A stretch of 58,648 bases of DNA from contig CANFOZ010000007.1 of NCBI GenBank assembly GCA_947448795.1, positions 1-58,648 of the forward strand, in the 5' to 3' direction. Positions 55,625 to 58,648 of the stretch are shown here, in pieces. The DNA is from Bacteroidota bacterium. Lineage in GTDB: Bacteria; Bacteroidota; Bacteroidia; AKYH767-A; JAHEYN01. The notes beneath the pieces are model-generated. The model did not search any database. It was not told the origin of the DNA and saw only the letters and a list, made by a program, of their open reading frames with translations. The position numbers were made by a program, and so were the translations under genes. The first letter of the stretch is position 1. Each line of letters opens with the position of its first letter.

Positions 55625-56569
55625 TTATTTAGAAGCAGCGGCGTTCATCGTGTCTAAAACACTACAAACCTCTTTCACTGCTGTCGCAGAAGCGTTCAAA
55701 AGATCCATCTCCTCGTTGTTGAGTTTCAACTCGATGATTTGCTCAAGTCCGTTTTTACCCAAGATACATGGAGCTCCTAAATAAATGTCTTTCAAACCAT
55801 ATTCGCCTTGCAACCAAGCACACACTGGAAAAATACGGCGCTGATCACGAACAATGGCTTCAACCATCTGAGCTGCTGCTGCACCTGGTGCATACCAAGC
55901 TGATGTACCCAAAAGATTAACGATTTCGCCGCCACCTTTTTTAGTACGGTCAACAATTGCGTCCAAACGATCTTTAGCAACAAGTTCTGTTACAGGAATT
56001 CCGCCAACAGTAGTGTAACGTGGCAATGGAACCATAGTGTCGCCATGACCACCCATAAGGATGGCTTGGATGTCTTTTGGTGAGCAGTTCAATTCAGTTG
56101 CAAGGAACGCACGGTAACGCGCAGTATCCAAAATGCCAGCCATACCAAACACGCGCTTCGAATCGAAATTCGCAGTGAGGTAAGCACAATAGGTCATTAC
56201 ATCTAAAGGGTTAGAAACCACGATGATGATCGTGTTCGGAGAATATTTAATTATGTTCTCAGTTACTGTTTTAACGATGGCCGCATTCGTCGAAATCAAA
56301 TCGTCGCGGGTCATACCGGGTTTGCGAGGCAAACCAGAAGTGATCACCACTACATCCGAATTAGCAGTCTTTGTATAATCATTCGTCACACCCACCGTGC
56401 GGGTGTCGTACAAATTGATTGGGGCAGTTTGCCACATGTCAAGCGCTTTGCCTTCGGCAAAATTGGGCTTGATGTCCAGCAGGACAACCTCGTTAACAAT
56501 GTCTTTGTGTGCAAGAACATCCGCACAGGTTGCTCCTACATTTCCGGCTCCGACAACGGTTACTTTCAT
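55625..56569 (-). CDS. mdh: Malate dehydrogenase
   Basis: Converts malate and NAD to oxaloacetate in the TCA cycle. The 314-residue protein is of the lactate/malate dehydrogenase superfamily (LDH-like MDH): VTVVGAGNVGATCADVLA with the nucleotide loop, TSGLPRKPGMTRDDL with substrate Arg residues, VVSNPLDVMTY and the catalytic His in GGHGDTMVPL. LPRKPG rather than a Gln in the specificity loop fits malate over lactate. ATG at 56569 follows a TAAATTTG box by about 26 nt. Confidence 0.96.
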   Translation of the reverse strand: MKVTVVGAGNVGATCADVLAHKDIVNEVVLLDIKPNFAEGKALDMWQTAPINLYDTRTVGVTNDYTKTANSDVVVITSGLPRKPGMTRDDLISTNAAIVKTVTENIIKYSPNTIIIVVSNPLDVMTYCAYLTANFDSKRVFGMAGILDTARYRAFLATELNCSPKDIQAILMGGHGDTMVPLPRYTTVGGIPVTELVAKDRLDAIVDRTKKGGGEIVNLLGTSAWYAPGAAAAQMVEAIVRDQRRIFPVCAWLQGEYGLKDIYLGAPCILGKNGLEQIIELKLNNEEMDLLNASATAVKEVCSVLDTMNAAASK

Positions 56570-56598
56570 TTTATTAGGATTTTTAGATTAATTTTCTG

Positions 56599-56606
56599 CA
56601 AATTTA
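56599..56606 (-). promoter_or_regulatory. -7 box (TAAATTTG) of mdh
   Basis: Perfect TAnnTTTG on the minus strand, predicting a ~26-nt leader. Confidence 0.6.
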
Positions 56607-56657
56607 GCATTCCGCCACTTAATTCCCTAAAACCGCCACATAAAAATTTTCAGGATA

Positions 56658-56691
56658 TTTTTGTTAATGGGGATATATTTTTATACTTTTG
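56658..56691 (+). promoter_or_regulatory. Promoter of the large Ig-like gene: TTTTTG, 20 bp, TACTTTTG
   Basis: A -33 TTTTTG (56658-56663) and a -7 TACTTTTG (56684-56691) separated by 20 bp: one of the best Bacteroidota promoter matches in the window. Leader about 52 nt. Confidence 0.7.
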
Positions 56692-56746
56692 GTTAACAAG
56701 CAGATATAAAACGAGGATTTAAAAAGACCCATTAAGTTTCAAACAT

Positions 56747-58648
56747 ATGAAATCACTTTTTACAACTAGCAAGACGCTCTTCGCAATCATCGCCCTGGTG
56801 GCTGCCATGCTTTCGTTTCAGAGTAGTTTTGCCCAGTCTCTTGGGTTAATTGACACCACCATCAGCTGTGGTGGATCAACAACTATCACATTGGGTAGCA
56901 ACATCCCGCCATTCGTGCCACCAACTGCACAAGCAATATCGGGTGACGATAGTTGGGCTACTGCCTATTCGCCAATTGGCTTCACCTTCAATTTCTTTGG
57001 TAATAACTATACACAGATTCTTTGCAGCACCAACGGAATTCTTTCATTCAATCCAGGTATTGCCGGCACTTACTGCCCTTGGTCATCAACCGCGGGAACT
57101 ACAATTCCAACGACTTCTTACCCAATGAACACCATCATGTTTCCTTGGCAAGATCTTTTACCCTCCTCAGGTGGAACAGCATCGTATGGCGTAACGGGTA
57201 CTGCGCCTTACCGAAAATTCATTGTGCAGTATTGCAGTCTTGCCTATTACTCTTGCGGTGCTGCCATTGGCTTCTCAGGACAGGTCGTCCTTTTTGAAAC
57301 CACCAATGTTATTGAAATGCACATCATGAACAAGCCGACATGCTCCGGTTGGAATGGCGGCCGTGCTACTGAAGGCATTCAAAATTCTACTGGAACCATC
57401 GGATTTGCTGTTCCGGGTAGAAATAACACCACTTGGACAGTCACCAACGATTCATGGCGTTTTACTCCTACCACACCAACTAACTACACCGTTGCTTCTA
57501 TTCCATTCTTCCCGCTCTATTTAGCGAATACGCCTCCTGTATATACTTGGTATGCGCTGCCAAACAACGTTACTCCAATTGGAACAGGAATGCCTTTATC
57601 GGTAACGCCTACTGCATCAACTGACTACATGGTTGTAAGCAATACGTCCTGCCTCAACAATGTCTTTCGTGATACCGTTCATGTAACCATCAACAACACG
57701 CTTACCATTGTAGCGGATGCCTTGGTTACGGGTGCTGCTGCAGGGCAAGACATCACCATCTGCCAAGGAGGTATAACCACCCTTACCTCTTCCGGTGCTG
57801 GAACAGGCGGAACCTATGCTTGGGCTCCAACAACAGGTCTCATGAATCCGAACGATTCTATTACGATTGCTGCTCCATCAGTATCTGAACAATACATTGT
57901 GACCGTTACCAATAGTGCTGGTTGTATGGGGTATGACACCATCAACATCTCTGTAACCAACATACCGGTAGTCTCTGTATCCCCACTCTCTCCTACTATC
58001 TGTACAGGTCAATCAGTAACCCTTGTGGCTACGGGTGCTGCTTCGTATGCTTGGAATGGACCAAATCTTTCCACAATGACCGGTACCACCGTGGTGGCAA
58101 ATCCTGCTTTATCAACTACCTACACCGTAACAGGAACATCGCCTGGATGTGGCCCTGTAGATGGGTATGTAACAGTAAATGTGAATGCGCCGCCAACGCT
58201 TACCTTCACCCCGCCTAGTCCGATAAATATATGCCAAGGCTTTACGGCCAACATGAACATATCAAGCACGGATCCGGCCAGCACATTTACGTGGGCACCT
58301 ACAACTGGTCTCACCTCAAGTACTGGAGCCAGCACCACTTTCAACGGAGCATCTTCACAAACATACACCGTAACGGCAAATACCAACGGATGTATTCTTC
58401 CAGCAACCATTGATGTGAATGTAAACCCATCGCCTACGGTAAGCTGGCCAATGCCTTGGATAACCTTCTATTGCCAAAGCGACCCTGCCTTCACTCTCTT
58501 TGGTGGAACGGGATCACCTGCCGGTGGTGCGTATGTATACACCAATAACACAGGCACCGTTTACGCCGGAGACCAATACGATCCAGGTGCCGTTGTCACC
58601 GGACCAGATGTGGCTTATAATGATACTGTTCACTACATCTATACCGAC
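56747..58648 (+). CDS. Large secreted Ig-like/PKD-type protein, 3'-truncated by the window edge
   Basis: The frame is open for 634 codons from ATG 56747 to the last base. A signal peptide (SKTLFAIIALVAAMLSFQSSFAQ) precedes a ~220-residue N-terminal domain of the nidogen-like/T9SS-associated type (YSPIGFTFNFFGNNYTQILCSTNG, later NVIEMHIMNKP). Then come repeats of ~85 residues with the patterns ICQGGITTL, YAWAPTTGLM and SEQYIVTVTNSAGC, which look like the Ig/PKD-like repeats of gliding-motility-associated proteins. A T9SS sorting domain is expected beyond the edge but is not seen. Probably a surface adhesin or secreted protein. Confidence 0.88.
   Translation, partial: MKSLFTTSKTLFAIIALVAAMLSFQSSFAQSLGLIDTTISCGGSTTITLGSNIPPFVPPTAQAISGDDSWATAYSPIGFTFNFFGNNYTQILCSTNGILSFNPGIAGTYCPWSSTAGTTIPTTSYPMNTIMFPWQDLLPSSGGTASYGVTGTAPYRKFIVQYCSLAYYSCGAAIGFSGQVVLFETTNVIEMHIMNKPTCSGWNGGRATEGIQNSTGTIGFAVPGRNNTTWTVTNDSWRFTPTTPTNYTVASIPFFPLYLANTPPVYTWYALPNNVTPIGTGMPLSVTPTASTDYMVVSNTSCLNNVFRDTVHVTINNTLTIVADALVTGAAAGQDITICQGGITTLTSSGAGTGGTYAWAPTTGLMNPNDSITIAAPSVSEQYIVTVTNSAGCMGYDTINISVTNIPVVSVSPLSPTICTGQSVTLVATGAASYAWNGPNLSTMTGTTVVANPALSTTYTVTGTSPGCGPVDGYVTVNVNAPPTLTFTPPSPINICQGFTANMNISSTDPASTFTWAPTTGLTSSTGASTTFNGASSQTYTVTANTNGCILPATIDVNVNPSPTVSWPMPWITFYCQSDPAFTLFGGTGSPAGGAYVYTNNTGTVYAGDQYDPGAVVTGPDVAYNDTVHYIYTD

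Noticed and set aside
1-58648. CRISPR arrays, tRNA or rRNA genes, integrases, insertion sequences
   Set aside because: No direct-repeat/spacer pattern, cloverleaf-like segment, transposase or terminal inverted repeats were seen while reading the intergenic regions on both strands.

Overview
The window looks like a chromosomal piece of a free-living, respiring member of the Bacteroidota. Evidence: (i) several proteins end in type IX secretion (T9SS) sorting domains, both type A (S8 protease, lysyl-oxidase-like protein, two M43 proteases) and type B (large Ig-like protein next to a PorP/SprF gene); (ii) promoters match the Bacteroidota -7 box TAnnTTTG, and ribosome-binding sites are poor; (iii) family content includes DUF5723, DUF3822, a NuoG without a molybdopterin domain, and futalosine-route menaquinone synthesis. 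The class cannot be fixed by eye. No tRNA, rRNA, CRISPR, integrase or insertion sequence was recognised.

Layout. 1-5 kb: end of a secreted subtilisin, a DUF167 protein and an unusual metallo-beta-lactamase-fold protein. 5-17.5 kb: housekeeping block with pyrG, a GT-C membrane glycosyltransferase-like protein, a DUF3822 protein, rsmD, coaD, a NUDIX hydrolase, pyrE, an SRPBCC protein, birA, rsfS with a histone-H1-like tail, ftsH, a LUD protein, a DUF2007 protein and cdsA. 17.6-18.3 kb: a 53-residue histone-H1-like gene and an AT-rich, nearly empty stretch. 18.3-24.4 kb (minus strand): NADP-isocitrate dehydrogenase, an M16 peptidase and dnaX. 24.5-31.6 kb: fbp, a TMTC-like membrane/TPR protein, a cation efflux protein, a GlcD-like FAD oxidase and a DUF5723 protein. 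31.7-38 kb: surface/secretion island with a lysyl-oxidase-like protein, a large Ig/PKD protein and PorP/SprF. 38-51 kb: complete 13-gene nuoABCDEFGHIJKLMN operon. 51-55.5 kb: orphan response regulator, tandem M43 metalloproteases and mqnE. 55.6-58.6 kb: malate dehydrogenase and the start of another large secreted Ig-like protein cut by the window edge.

Functional themes. Energy metabolism is linked through complex I, menaquinone synthesis (mqnE, the electron acceptor), malate and isocitrate dehydrogenases and FBPase. The other theme is extracellular proteolysis and surface display through T9SS.

Most notable observations: an in-frame run of ten A plus G in dnaX, directly after the domain III coding region, where a -1 shift meets UGA after one codon (predicted gamma subunit of about 378 residues); a ribosome silencing factor carrying a ~90-residue Lys/Ala/Pro tail like the separate 53-residue histone-like protein 4 kb away; several genes whose -7 box lies only 4-7 nt from the ATG, predicting leaderless or nearly leaderless mRNAs; a DUF3822 gene whose conserved N-terminus has no ATG/GTG/TTG; and a secreted lysyl-oxidase-like protein with P-domain, PKD and T9SS signal.
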